From NCBI GenBank assembly GCA_964647625.1, contig CAZYHZ010000010.1, positions 26,198 to 90,197 on the forward strand: a stretch of DNA of 64,000 nt, in the 5' to 3' direction. The notes under the pieces are model-generated. The model saw nothing but the letters and a program-made list of their open reading frames with translations. It did no database searches and had not been told where the DNA came from. The DNA comes from DASRJG01 sp964647625 (lineage in GTDB: Bacteria; Acidobacteriota; Polarisedimenticolia; Polarisedimenticolales; DASRJG01). Shown here piece after piece: positions 1 to 8,353 of this stretch. Every line of letters begins with the position of its first letter. The stretch's first letter is position 1. Both the position numbers and the translations under genes were made by a program.

Positions 1-323
1 GGATTGCTGTAGAGGTCCGAGACCTTGGTCGAGACCTGGAGGATGCTCGAGATCGAGTTCAGCGTGTATTCACGCGGCTTCTCTTCATAGTTGGCGAACG
101 ACGCAGGCAGCGACGCGTCTTCTTTGGGCTCGCAGACGACCTCGACGCTCTCCTCGTCGGCGACGCGATTGACGCGCAGCGTTCCGGCTTCGACCGGCTT
201 CCAGTCGAGGAGCCGGACGAGCCAGCGCGGCGTGATCGCGCCGTACTGGGGCGGCGTCTTGGTGACGTTGGCGAGCTGAAATGCAGCCTTTTCGCCGAGC
301 GCACGATGAGCGGTCTCTGCCAT
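1..323 (-). CDS. Family 2 encapsulin shell protein, N-terminal part (cut by window edge)
   Basis: About 107 residues are visible from ATG 323, with a purine-rich Shine-Dalgarno just upstream; the rest lies before base 1. Conserved blocks seen are QLANVTKTPPQ, ITPRWLVRLLDWKPVEAG, LRVNRV, EEKPREYTLN and VSTKVSDLYSN. These match in order the N-terminal arm and E-loop region of SrpI-like Family 2 encapsulins, HK97-fold proteins that build icosahedral shells. No cyclic-nucleotide-binding insert appears in the visible part, which favours Family 2A. Known of that family: shells hold an N-terminally extended cysteine desulfurase and have been reported to store elemental sulfur. The gene is last in view of an operon for carrier-based cysteine synthesis, which fits a sulfur role. 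The cargo gene is not visible and may lie before base 1. Subfamily is less certain than the encapsulin call. Confidence 0.82.
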   Translation of the reverse strand, partial: MAETAHRALGEKAAFQLANVTKTPPQYGAITPRWLVRLLDWKPVEAGTLRVNRVADEESVEVVCEPKEDASLPASFANYEEKPREYTLNSISSILQVSTKVSDLYSN

Positions 324-417
324 TCTCCATCTCCCCCCGATGACCGTTCGCGACGATGAGGCTCGTCACGACGTTCCGGTGGGCGGAGTATATGCGAACC
401 GACAGGACCGACAGACG

Positions 418-1854
418 TCAATACTTGGGAACGCTCGGATCGACGTCCTTCGACCAGGCCAGGATGCCGCCCTTGAGGTTCAGCAATCGCCCGGGGAATC
501 CGTTCTGCTTGAGGCGGCGCACGGCTGCGGCGCTGCGCAGGCCGACCTTGCAATAGACGACGGTCTGGCGCGCGGGGTCGATCTCTCGCACGCGGGTCGT
601 GATCTGGCCCAGCGGGATCAGGATGGTGTTGGGGAGCCGGGCGATGGCGTATTCGTGGGGCTCCCGGACGTCGACGATCTGGATGTCCTGGCCGAGATCG
701 ATCCGCCGCTTCAGCTCGACCGCCGTGATCTCTTCGTCGTCCTCGGTGGGGTCGACGGCCGGCTCGGGTGGAGCGATCCCGCAGAACTCCTCGTAGTCGA
801 TCAGCTTCGTGATCGTGGGATGCGTTCCGCAGATCGGGCAATTGGGGTCTTTCCGCAGCTTGACCTCGCGGAACCGCATGGTCCACGCGTCGAACAGCAG
901 CAGGCGGTTCACCAGGGGGTCGCCGTCGCCCAAGATCAGCTTGATCGTCTCGGTCGCCTGGATCGTTCCGACGATCCCGGGGAGCACACCCAAAACTCCT
1001 CCCTCCGCGCAGGAGGGCACGAGCCCAGGCGGCGGGGGCTCGGGGTAGAGGCAGCGGTAGCACGGCCCGTCCGGCGCGCCGAAGACGCTCGCCTGCCCTT
1101 CGAACCGGAAGATCGATCCGTACACGTTCGGCTTCTTCAGCAGGATGCACGCATCGTTGACCAGGTACCGGGTCGGGTAGTTGTCCGTGCCGTCGGCGAC
1201 GACGTCGTAATCCTTCACGATGTCGAGCGCGTTCTCCGAGGTCAGCCTCGTCTCGTAGGGAACCACCTGAACGTGCGGATTGATGTCATAGATGCGATCG
1301 CGCGCCGAGAGAATCTTCGGGCGCCCGACGTCGCGCGAGCCGTGGATGATCTGCCGCTGGAGGTTCGACGCGTCGACCGAATCGAAATCGACGATGCCGA
1401 GCGTGCCCACGCCGGCCGCAGCGAGGTACATGCCGAGCGGCGCGCCCAGGCCCCCCGTTCCCACGAGCAGCACCTTCGCGTTCTTGAGCTTCCGCTGACC
1501 GGTCACGCCGAACTCGGGAAGGATCAGGTGGCGGCTGTAGCGGGCAATCTCGTCGTTGGTCAGCTCGGGAAGGTCGGACGACCCGCCCGCGATCGAGGGC
1601 ACGATCATCATCGTGGAGGTGTCGGTCAACGGCGTGTCGAGCCCCGATTGGTAGCGGATGTCCTCGTCGTTGACGTATACGTTGACGAAGTTCCGGAGCT
1701 GGCCGTTGTCGCCGAACAGGTGCTTGCGCAGCTCGGTGTGCAGCGTCGTCAGATGGACGAGCGCCTCGCCCGCGGTTTTCGCCTCGACGGCGACCTCGGC
1801 GGCCCCTCCCGCGAATCCGCGAAGCGCCGTTGGGATGCGTACTGAGACCGGCAT
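418..1854 (-). CDS. cysO-moeZ: CysO sulfur carrier - MoeB/MoeZ adenylyltransferase - rhodanese fusion
   Basis: A 478-residue three-part protein. Residues 1-91 match the ubiquitin-like sulfur carrier CysO (MPVSVRIPT, RNFVNVYVNDEDIRY, ending SIAGG). Residues from about 95 are an E1-like adenylyltransferase with GTGGLG, NLQRQIIHG, the PSCAEGGVLG block and zinc-type pairs CYRC and CPIC. The last ~100 residues are a rhodanese with active-site loop CKVGLRS. Known: MoeZ adenylates the carrier's C-terminal glycine and its rhodanese supplies sulfur, giving CysO-thiocarboxylate for cysteine synthesis. Here Gly90-Gly91 is followed directly by SSDLPELTNDEIARYSRHL, the start of the E1 domain, so the tail is not free. 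Start ATG 1854 lies 2 nt after the mec stop and gives exactly the CysO N-terminus. An open frame continues upstream inside mec but is not homologous. Processing after Gly-Gly is inference. Confidence 0.9.
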   Translation of the reverse strand: MPVSVRIPTALRGFAGGAAEVAVEAKTAGEALVHLTTLHTELRKHLFGDNGQLRNFVNVYVNDEDIRYQSGLDTPLTDTSTMMIVPSIAGGSSDLPELTNDEIARYSRHLILPEFGVTGQRKLKNAKVLLVGTGGLGAPLGMYLAAAGVGTLGIVDFDSVDASNLQRQIIHGSRDVGRPKILSARDRIYDINPHVQVVPYETRLTSENALDIVKDYDVVADGTDNYPTRYLVNDACILLKKPNVYGSIFRFEGQASVFGAPDGPCYRCLYPEPPPPGLVPSCAEGGVLGVLPGIVGTIQATETIKLILGDGDPLVNRLLLFDAWTMRFREVKLRKDPNCPICGTHPTITKLIDYEEFCGIAPPEPAVDPTEDDEEITAVELKRRIDLGQDIQIVDVREPHEYAIARLPNTILIPLGQITTRVREIDPARQTVVYCKVGLRSAAAVRRLKQNGFPGRLLNLKGGILAWSKDVDPSVPKY

Positions 1855-1856
1855 GA

Positions 1857-2285
1857 TCAATGTCCTTTCGAGACGTCTTCGGCGTCGAATCGTGAGCGGT
1901 CGGGCCGAAGCTCCCAGGATAGGAGATCTTCGGCCCGGCCCGCACGCACCGAAACGATGATGTAGGAATAGACGGGCCAGGCGTGGTCGAGGTCGAACTG
2001 GGACGGGACCGCGGGGTGGTCCGGGTGCGAGTGATAGAACCCGACGATGTCGCAGCCGCGGTTCCTCGCTTCTTTTTCGCCGCGCATCAGGTCGTCGGGC
2101 GTTATGAGGAAGCGGTTGTGCTTGGCCGCGTCCTCGCGCGAGTTCGAGATCGGCAAGATCTCGTCGACGACCTTCTTGTTGCCGGCGTCGATGCGCCCGA
2201 GAAGGAGCCCGCAACATTCGTTGGGGTAGTCCTGCTCCCCGTGCTTGCGGATCGCCAAGAGTGTGGCGGCGCCCAGCGTGATCAC
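1857..2285 (-). CDS. mec: Mec-type JAMM metallopeptidase (CysO-cysteine hydrolase)
   Basis: A 142-residue zinc peptidase of the JAB1/MPN/Mov34 fold. The full JAMM signature is visible as HSHPDHPAVPSQFD (HxH, seven residues, SxxD), with a catalytic-type glutamate in the N-terminal PNECCGLLLG block. Known: Mec in mycobacteria cleaves cysteine from CysO-Cys, regenerating the carrier; the related QbsD trims residues after the Gly-Gly of the carrier QbsE. It begins at GTG 2285, overlapping the cysM stop (GTGA), and its stop is 2 nt from the CysO-MoeZ start, so the three are translationally coupled. A second job, releasing CysO from the fusion protein downstream, is an attractive inference without direct sequence proof. 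Confidence 0.9.
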   Translation of the reverse strand: MITLGAATLLAIRKHGEQDYPNECCGLLLGRIDAGNKKVVDEILPISNSREDAAKHNRFLITPDDLMRGEKEARNRGCDIVGFYHSHPDHPAVPSQFDLDHAWPVYSYIIVSVRAGRAEDLLSWELRPDRSRFDAEDVSKGH

Positions 2286-3241
2286 GACGACACGTCCTTC
2301 CAGAACGCGTCGTGGATATACCGGCCGCCGGAATCGCACAGGATCGTGACCACGACCGATCCCGAAGGAAGGCCCGCCGCCAGTCGCAGCGCGGCGAACA
2401 CGTTCGCCCCGGCGCTGACGCCGACCATGAGGCCGTGCGAGCGCGCGAGCCAGCGCGTCGTCGCCTGGGCCGCGGGGGTTTCGACCTCGACCTCGCCGTC
2501 GGCGAGGCTGCGATCGTAGATCCCGGGAACGATCGCGGTCGCCATGTGCTTCATCCCTTCGAGACCGTGCAGCGGAAGATCGGGCTGCATCGAGATCGCG
2601 CGGATCGCCGGGCTCATCGCCTTCAGCCCGCGCGTCGTTCCGCAGAAGGTACCCGACGTCCCGAGGCCCGCGATGAAGTGCGTCACGCGCCCTTCGGTCT
2701 GGCTCCAGATCTCGGGAGCGGTCGTCTCCACGTGCGCGCGCCAGTTGGCGTCGTTGTTGTATTGATCGGTGTAGAAGAACGCGTCGGGCCGCTCGGCGAC
2801 CATCGCCTTTGCGCGGCGCTGCGCCCCGTCGGTGGCTTCGAGGCTGTCGGTCTCGACGATCGTCGCCCCGTAGATCTCGAGCGTTCGCTTGCGCTCGGGG
2901 CTGGCGTTGGCGGGCAGGCACACCGTGACCGGATAGCCGCGCGCCGCGCCGATCATCGCGAGCGCGATGCCGGTGTTTCCGCTCGTGGCATCGAGGATCG
3001 CCTTGCCGGGCGTCAGCCGCCCGGTCCGCTCCCCGTCGAGGATCATCGACCGCGCCGTGCGGTCCTTGACCGATCCGCCGGGGTTCATGTTCTCGGCCTT
3101 GGCGTAGACCTCGACGCCGTCCGGAATCACGAACCCGGAGCCCTCGAAGCGGTCGATCCGGATCAGCGGAGTGCCGCCGATGGCGTCCAAGACACCGGTA
3201 CGTCGCCGCCCGGCGGATTCCTTGGTCTGGCTCAAAGTCAC
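2282..3241 (-). CDS. cysM: PLP-dependent cysteine synthase, CysM type
   Basis: A 319-residue fold-type II PLP enzyme. Seen: the PLP lysine in NPGGSVKDRTARSM, the substrate loop TSGNTGIA, the phosphate loop GLGTSGTFCGT, and GVSAGANVFAA near the C-terminus. Known: CysM-type enzymes join an activated serine (O-phosphoserine in mycobacteria) to CysO-thiocarboxylate, giving CysO-Cys, which Mec then hydrolyses. GTG 3241 is chosen because the family N-terminus (GVLDAIGGTPL) follows about 13 residues later; an in-frame TTG two codons on is possible. It heads the operon with mec, CysO-MoeZ and the encapsulin. The actual serine substrate cannot be read from sequence: the loop is LEGMKHM rather than the mycobacterial arginine-bearing loop, so O-acetylserine is also possible. 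No disordered N-terminal extension suited to cargo loading is present. Confidence 0.88.
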   Translation of the reverse strand: MTLSQTKESAGRRRTGVLDAIGGTPLIRIDRFEGSGFVIPDGVEVYAKAENMNPGGSVKDRTARSMILDGERTGRLTPGKAILDATSGNTGIALAMIGAARGYPVTVCLPANASPERKRTLEIYGATIVETDSLEATDGAQRRAKAMVAERPDAFFYTDQYNNDANWRAHVETTAPEIWSQTEGRVTHFIAGLGTSGTFCGTTRGLKAMSPAIRAISMQPDLPLHGLEGMKHMATAIVPGIYDRSLADGEVEVETPAAQATTRWLARSHGLMVGVSAGANVFAALRLAAGLPSGSVVVTILCDSGGRYIHDAFWKDVSS

Positions 3242-3380
3242 CCTCGATCCGGAAGACCATACGAAGAAGTAGCCCGCGACGCTACCATTAGGGCTCTTTG
3301 ATCCGGAAATCGGGGAACGACATTGCCGCTTATCCCGAAGATGCCTCGCCGGTGATGCAGGCCGCGGCCGGATCGGCACC

Positions 3381-4280
3381 GTGATCGCTGCGGTCCTTTT
3401 GGCGCTCACGGTGGCCGTGACCTTCGACGACCTGCCGGCCACGGCCGGCGAGCGGGCCGGCTCGACGGACGTGCGGCCGATCGACCGGCGGATCGTGGAA
3501 TCCCTGGCGCGGCGGAAGGTTCCGGCGGTCGGGTTCGTCAACGAGATCGGACTCGAGATCGACGGCCGCGTCGATCCCGATCGTGTCGCTGCGCTGTCGC
3601 TGTGGCTCGATGCCGGTCTCGAGCTCGGCAACCACACGTACTCGCACCCGTCGGCTCACAAGGTTCCGCTCGACGCCTATGACGACGACATCCTGAAAGG
3701 TGAGCGCGTGATCCGGCCGCTCGTCGAGTCGAAGGGCGGACGGCTCGTGTGGTTCCGACACCCCTTCCTTCAAACCGGGCGCGACCTCGACACCAAGCGC
3801 TCGATCGAGACGTTTCTCGCCGCGCACGGCTACCGCATCGCACCCGTGACGATCGACAACGGCGAGTGGATCTTCGCGAAGGCCTACTTCGTCAACTCCC
3901 GCAACCGCGCCATGCGCAAGAAGATCGCCGACGAATACGTCGCCTACATGAATCGCAAGACAGACTACTGGGAGCGGTCGGCGCGCTCGCTGTTCGGCCG
4001 CGACATCCCGGAGATCCTCCTCGTCCATGCGAACCAGCTGAACGCCGACACCTTCCCGCGCATCCTCTCGATGCTCGAGCAGCGCGGCTACCGATTCATC
4101 ACGCTCGACGACGCGCTGAAGGACCCGGCCTATTCCTCGCCCGACACGTTCACCGGCGCCGGCGGCATCTCGTGGATCCATCGCTGGACCCTGACCGCGC
4201 GCGGCCGCTCCGCCATCCTCCCCGACGAGCCCGCCGTCCCCGACTGGATCATGCGCGAGGCGGGCGTCGATTCGGAGTAG
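3381..4280 (+). CDS. Polysaccharide deacetylase (NodB homology domain)
   Basis: A 299-residue carbohydrate esterase family 4-like protein. NodB motifs seen: TFDDLP (motif 1, catalytic/metal Asp pair) at about residues 14-19, the metal-binding histidines in HTYSHPSAH, RHPF (motif 3), and LLVHANQLNAD near the C-terminus. It should hydrolyse N-acetyl groups from a cell-wall or exopolysaccharide amino sugar; the substrate is unknown. The start is GTG 3381; no better in-frame start lies upstream. The short hydrophobic N-terminus runs straight into motif 1, so a normal cleavable signal peptide is not obvious. It is divergent from cysM (139 nt between) and its TAG lies inside the left arm of the 4279-4432 inverted repeat. 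Confidence 0.8.
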   Translation: MIAAVLLALTVAVTFDDLPATAGERAGSTDVRPIDRRIVESLARRKVPAVGFVNEIGLEIDGRVDPDRVAALSLWLDAGLELGNHTYSHPSAHKVPLDAYDDDILKGERVIRPLVESKGGRLVWFRHPFLQTGRDLDTKRSIETFLAAHGYRIAPVTIDNGEWIFAKAYFVNSRNRAMRKKIADEYVAYMNRKTDYWERSARSLFGRDIPEILLVHANQLNADTFPRILSMLEQRGYRFITLDDALKDPAYSSPDTFTGAGGISWIHRWTLTARGRSAILPDEPAVPDWIMREAGVDSE

Positions 4281-4432
4281 GGACAGTCCCCTTTTTCTTA
4301 CAAAATCGGATTCCGCTGGATCGTCTCCTCCTGCGGACGCTCGCCGCAAGCGAAGCGCGGGCTCGCTCGCGAGGCCGCATCCGGAGAAGATCCAGCGGAA
4401 TCCGATTTTGTAAGAAAAAGGGGACTGTCCCT
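4279..4432. repeat. Perfect 44-bp inverted repeat with GGGACAGTCCC core, between convergent genes
   Basis: Arms at 4279-4322 and 4389-4432 are perfect reverse complements, with a 66-nt GC-rich centre that can itself fold. Each arm begins with the palindrome GGGACAGTCCC followed by a T-rich run, CTTTTTCTTA. The element starts within the deacetylase TAG and ends 5 nt before the stop of the opposing gene. A bidirectional transcription terminator is plausible. The same GGGGACAGTCCCC-type core recurs at 20521-20713, so it looks like a mobile repeat family (REP- or MITE-like) rather than a single terminator. Confidence 0.9.
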
Positions 4433-4437
4433 TCTCC

Positions 4438-7400
4438 TCAGCGAAGTAGCTTCAACGCCTCGCTCAATCGCGCGTCGAGCCGGGCGAACGCGCGGACCTG
4501 AGGATCGGTCGGAGCGCGATCGGATTCCTCGAGATCGTTCTGAAGCTCGCGCAGGCCGTTGCCGATGGCGTCGAGGTTGGGCGACTCGTCGGATTCCTTC
4601 GCCGTGAGGTGGGCGAGCGTCTTCGCATCGAGGCGGTCCTTGACGCGTTTCAGCTCGGCGACCGCGTCGGCTTGCTTTTCCATCGCCGCGACGATCTTGC
4701 GCGAGAGCGCGTAACCCGACTCGAGTGCGGTGCGCTCGACGGCGACCCGCGGGTCCGCCACGACGCGCAGCGGCTGCTCGTGCGCGTTGCCGTCGACCTC
4801 GAACCGGACGCGATAGTCCCCCGGCGGGACGAGCATCCCTTGGGGAAGAAGCGGCGTTTCCTCGCCGTCGACGGCCGCGATGCTGAACTCGTACCTCACC
4901 GCCCGCGGCCTTGCGCCCCGGAGATCCCAGACGAATCGATGCGCGCCCGCGTCCGGAGACAGGCTGGGCGCGCGGCCGAGCCACGTTTCCGCAAAGTATC
5001 GCTCGGATGGAAGCGGTGCCGGCGGCGGACCCGATTCGAATCGCCGGACCACCGCGCCGCGCGCATCTCGAATCTCGAGGGCGACCGAAGACGCCGGCTC
5101 CGCCAGCCAGTAATCGATGATGGCCCCGGCGGGTGGATTCTTCGCGAGGGGCTCGTCGGGCGGCAGCGGCGTGTCCTTGTTTTGATTGCGTCGCACGCGC
5201 ACGGCCGGGGCGGGAGCGAACAGATGGGCGCGCTCGTCGGCGGCGACCCGCTCGCGAAGCGGAGCGACGTCGTCCAAGATCCAGATCGCGCGCCCCTGCG
5301 TCGCGGCGATCAGGTCGTCGCCGTGGACGAGCAGGTCGTTGACGATCGCCGACGGGAGGTCGTTTCGCAGGGGACGCCAGTGGTCGCCGTCGTCGAACGA
5401 GACGAACACGCTCCGGTCGGTCCCCGCGTACAGCAGGCCGGCCTTTCGCGGATCGGCGCGGAGCGCCGCCACGAAGTGCCCCGGAGGCAGCGTGCCGGCG
5501 ATCGCCGTCCAGGTCTTCCCGCCGTCGTGCGTGCGAAACGCGTAGGGCGCGAAATCGTCCTGCCGGTGGTTGTCGACGGCGATGTACACCGATGACGGAT
5601 CGAGCGCCGACACGTCGAGCGTGCTGACCTTCGCCCACGTCGGGACGGCGTCCGGCGTGACATCCGTCCATCGCTTCCCCGCATCGCGCGTCACGCGAAC
5701 GCGGCCGTCGTCCGTGCCGACCCAGAGCGTGTCGTTGTCGCGCGGAGACAGACCGATGCTGAAGACGACTCCGAATCCGCACCGCCGGGCCTGCTCCGCC
5801 GTCAGGTCCGGGACGCAGGAATCCGCCGCCGCGCCCCGCAGCGTCGCGTCCGGGCTGATCGGAGACCAGTGCGCGCCCTTGTCGAATGAGCGGAACAGAA
5901 CCTGCGCCCCCTGATACATCGGGAACGGCGGGACCTTCGACACCGCGATCGGCGTGATCCACGTGTAGTGATATTGAACCGTCGTCGGCCGCGCGCCGTA
6001 GCTCGACAGCGGCCACGGCGAGATGTTCTGGACCTCGCCGTTTTTCGCATTCCACCGCGTCAGCCGGCCGCCGAGCCCGGAGCCGTAGACGATGTCCGGA
6101 TCGCGAGGATCCGGGACGTCGTCGTCCCGTTCGTCCGCGCCGACCGAGCGCCAGTCGCGAAACGAGATCGATCCGTAGTCGCCGCGGCTCGCGATCGACA
6201 CCGTCCCGTTGTCCTGCTGGCCGGAGTAGATGCGGTACGGGAACCGATCGTCGGTGGCGAGATGGTAGAACTGCCCTGTCGGCTGGTTGTACCAACTGCT
6301 CCACGTCCGGCCGGCATTGACGGTGATCGCGGTTCCCTGATCGGACACGGAGATCATCCGCTCCGGTGCGGCCGGATCGATCCAGAGGTCGTGGTAGTCG
6401 TCGCCGCCGGGCGATCCTTTGAAGATCTCGCAGTGCGCGCCGCCCTCCGTGCATTTGCGGATCGATTGGCCCATCACGAACACGGTGTCGGGATCGCCGG
6501 GCATCACGGTCAGCCGGCTGAAGTAGCTGCTCCCGAGGCTCGCAGTGTCGTTGACGCGCTTCCAGGTCCCGCCGTCGTCGTCCGAGCGGTAGAGCCCGCC
6601 GGCCTCCGTGGACGCGACCGTCGCGTAGATCCGCAGGGCGCCGCCGGCGCGCGTCGCGGCGAGCCCGATGCGTCCGAGCTTGGCATCCGGCCAGCCGCCG
6701 CCGTGGATGCGCGCCCACGTGCGCCCGCCATCCGCGGAGCGGTAGACACCGCTCTCGGCCCCCTCGCCGGGCAGGAAGTACGAAAGCCACGGCTTGTGAC
6801 GGACTTGCCAGACGGACGCGAAGACCAGGTCGGGCGATCCGGGATCGACGGCCAGGTCGACCGCTCCGGTGTCGTCGGAGACGTACAACGTGCGCTGCCA
6901 CGTGGCGCCGCCGTCTTCGGACCGATACACGCCGCGCTCGGGATTCGGACCGAACACGTGGCCGAGCGCGGCGACCAGCACGACACCCGCATCGCGCGGG
7001 TCGACGACGATGGCCCCGATGTGACGCGTGGCCCCAAGCCCGATCGGCGCCCACGTGGCGCCTGCGTCCCTGGTCTTGAACACGCCGTCCCCGGCGGCGA
7101 TGTCGTAGCGCGAGGTGACCTGTCCGGTTCCGACGTAGATCGTCTTGGGATCGGACGGTGCCACGGCGAGCACGCCGATGGCGGCCGGCCCGTCGTCGAA
7201 GATGGGCGACCACGTCCGCCCGGCATCCGTCGTCTTCCACACGCCGCCGCCCGCCGCTCCGAAGTAGAACGTCGCGGGATCGCCGGGAATTCCCGCGGCG
7301 GTGGTGCTCCAGCCGGCTCGATGAGGGCCGACGAGCCGCCAGGCCAGCGCATCCGCGACCGCGTCGGAGGCCGCGGCGCGCACGAGGGATGGAATCGAAA

Positions 7401-7464
7401 CGAGGACGAGCCCGCAGGCGGCGACGGCAAGGAGACGCCGTTCCAGGTTGCGGGGGATCTTCAT
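4438..7464 (-). CDS. Secreted BNR/sortilin-type beta-propeller protein
   Basis: A 1008-residue exported protein. ATG 7464 gives a signal peptide (RRLLAVAACGLVLVSIPSLVRA). The body carries many BNR/Asp-box repeats such as GVWKTTDAGRTW, GVYRSEDGGATW, GLYRSDDDGGTW and RVTRDAGKRW, spread over roughly residues 40-750, as in VPS10/sortilin-like multi-propellers. A C-terminal region from about 750 has a beta-sandwich-like stretch and a final charged helical segment (MEKQADAVAELKRVKDRL). Family members are often annotated as glycosyl hydrolase with BNR repeats, but catalytic residues for any hydrolase are not identifiable here, so no reaction is assigned. It stands alone, convergent with the deacetylase gene. 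An open frame continues 32 codons upstream but lacks the signal-peptide context. Confidence 0.8.
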   Translation of the reverse strand: MKIPRNLERRLLAVAACGLVLVSIPSLVRAAASDAVADALAWRLVGPHRAGWSTTAAGIPGDPATFYFGAAGGGVWKTTDAGRTWSPIFDDGPAAIGVLAVAPSDPKTIYVGTGQVTSRYDIAAGDGVFKTRDAGATWAPIGLGATRHIGAIVVDPRDAGVVLVAALGHVFGPNPERGVYRSEDGGATWQRTLYVSDDTGAVDLAVDPGSPDLVFASVWQVRHKPWLSYFLPGEGAESGVYRSADGGRTWARIHGGGWPDAKLGRIGLAATRAGGALRIYATVASTEAGGLYRSDDDGGTWKRVNDTASLGSSYFSRLTVMPGDPDTVFVMGQSIRKCTEGGAHCEIFKGSPGGDDYHDLWIDPAAPERMISVSDQGTAITVNAGRTWSSWYNQPTGQFYHLATDDRFPYRIYSGQQDNGTVSIASRGDYGSISFRDWRSVGADERDDDVPDPRDPDIVYGSGLGGRLTRWNAKNGEVQNISPWPLSSYGARPTTVQYHYTWITPIAVSKVPPFPMYQGAQVLFRSFDKGAHWSPISPDATLRGAAADSCVPDLTAEQARRCGFGVVFSIGLSPRDNDTLWVGTDDGRVRVTRDAGKRWTDVTPDAVPTWAKVSTLDVSALDPSSVYIAVDNHRQDDFAPYAFRTHDGGKTWTAIAGTLPPGHFVAALRADPRKAGLLYAGTDRSVFVSFDDGDHWRPLRNDLPSAIVNDLLVHGDDLIAATQGRAIWILDDVAPLRERVAADERAHLFAPAPAVRVRRNQNKDTPLPPDEPLAKNPPAGAIIDYWLAEPASSVALEIRDARGAVVRRFESGPPPAPLPSERYFAETWLGRAPSLSPDAGAHRFVWDLRGARPRAVRYEFSIAAVDGEETPLLPQGMLVPPGDYRVRFEVDGNAHEQPLRVVADPRVAVERTALESGYALSRKIVAAMEKQADAVAELKRVKDRLDAKTLAHLTAKESDESPNLDAIGNGLRELQNDLEESDRAPTDPQVRAFARLDARLSEALKLLR

Positions 7465-7556
7465 GAACGCGGGAGTATAAGCGGGGCGGGCGGGGGGCGA
7501 CGTCGCGAACGCGGGACATCGGATGCCGGCAGGCGGCCCCCGATGCCCCGCGCGTT

Positions 7557-8102
7557 TCACGTCCTGGAGCGAACGATCAGATTCGCCTGGACGTCTTTGA
7601 CTCCCTTGGTGTCGCGAGCGAGCTTGACCGCTTGGTCCTTCTCCTGTTCGCTTCTCACCGTGCCGGTCAGGAAGACGACGCCTTCACGCGTGTCCACGTC
7701 GATCTTCGTGCCCCGGACGAGCTCGTCCTCGAGGAGCTTCGACTTGACGCGCATGGTCGTCCCGGCGTCGTCGATCGTCTCGCCGATCGTGCGGTCGGGA
7801 CTCGGCGCCTCACCTTCGGCCGCGGCGGTCCGAACTTCGATCATGTCCTCGACATGCTTGACGCCCTTCGTCTCGCGGGCGATCTGCAATGCGCGGTCCT
7901 TGGCGGCCGGATCGTCGATGTTGCCCGTCAGGGTCACGACGCCGTTTCGCGTCGTCACCTCGATCTGGTAGGCCTTCACCGTGCGGTCGACGGCCATCTT
8001 CGATTTCACGGCGGTCGTGATGCCGGTGTCGGTCATCGAGCAGGCGGCGGTCAGAAGCGCCGCCGCGAGAATCGCGAGCGCGGTGGACGTGCGGGTTTTC
8101 AT
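7557..8102 (-). CDS. Lipoprotein with two BON domains
   Basis: A 181-residue protein with signal sequence and lipobox LTAAC (cysteine at about 21), so probably lipid-anchored in the periplasm. Two BON domains follow: the first around residues 27-90 with VTTRNGVVTLTGNIDDPAAKD, the second around 115-178 with VDTREGVVFLTGTVRSEQEKD. BON domains bind membranes or phospholipid and occur in OsmY-like envelope stress proteins. ATG 8102 is chosen because it gives the lipoprotein signal directly. Substrate and partners are unknown; it is not obviously in an operon with its neighbours. Confidence 0.85.
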   Translation of the reverse strand: MKTRTSTALAILAAALLTAACSMTDTGITTAVKSKMAVDRTVKAYQIEVTTRNGVVTLTGNIDDPAAKDRALQIARETKGVKHVEDMIEVRTAAAEGEAPSPDRTIGETIDDAGTTMRVKSKLLEDELVRGTKIDVDTREGVVFLTGTVRSEQEKDQAVKLARDTKGVKDVQANLIVRSRT

Positions 8103-8353
8103 GACGACCTCCCATCGGGCCTCTCGTGTCAAGCCCGCGAAGAGAGGTTGCACCGACCGTGCCATCGACCACGAATTCCCGGAACGTCGCGCATTCTCGA
8201 ATCGACCGGCCGCCCCCGTGCGGAATTCACCCGATGACGATTCGACGCGGCGGGCAAGAAGTTCCTGCGTTTGACAGCCTGCTGAGGCATTGCTAGAACG
8301 TCGCTCCGGTTCAGTCCCGTCGGCCCGGCTTGCGGGCCGTTGGAAGGTGCCGG

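Noticed and set aside
340..1845. Long plus-strand open frame opposite the CysO-MoeZ gene
   Set aside because: Arg/Asp-rich composition with no motif; it is a shadow of the minus-strand coding frame, which has full domain matches.
1855..2217. Upstream extension of the CysO-MoeZ frame
   Set aside because: It overlaps mec entirely and reads as Arg-rich junk; ATG 1854 gives the exact CysO N-terminus.
3330..4349. Minus-strand frame opposite the deacetylase
   Set aside because: No motifs and typical antisense composition; the plus strand carries all NodB motifs.
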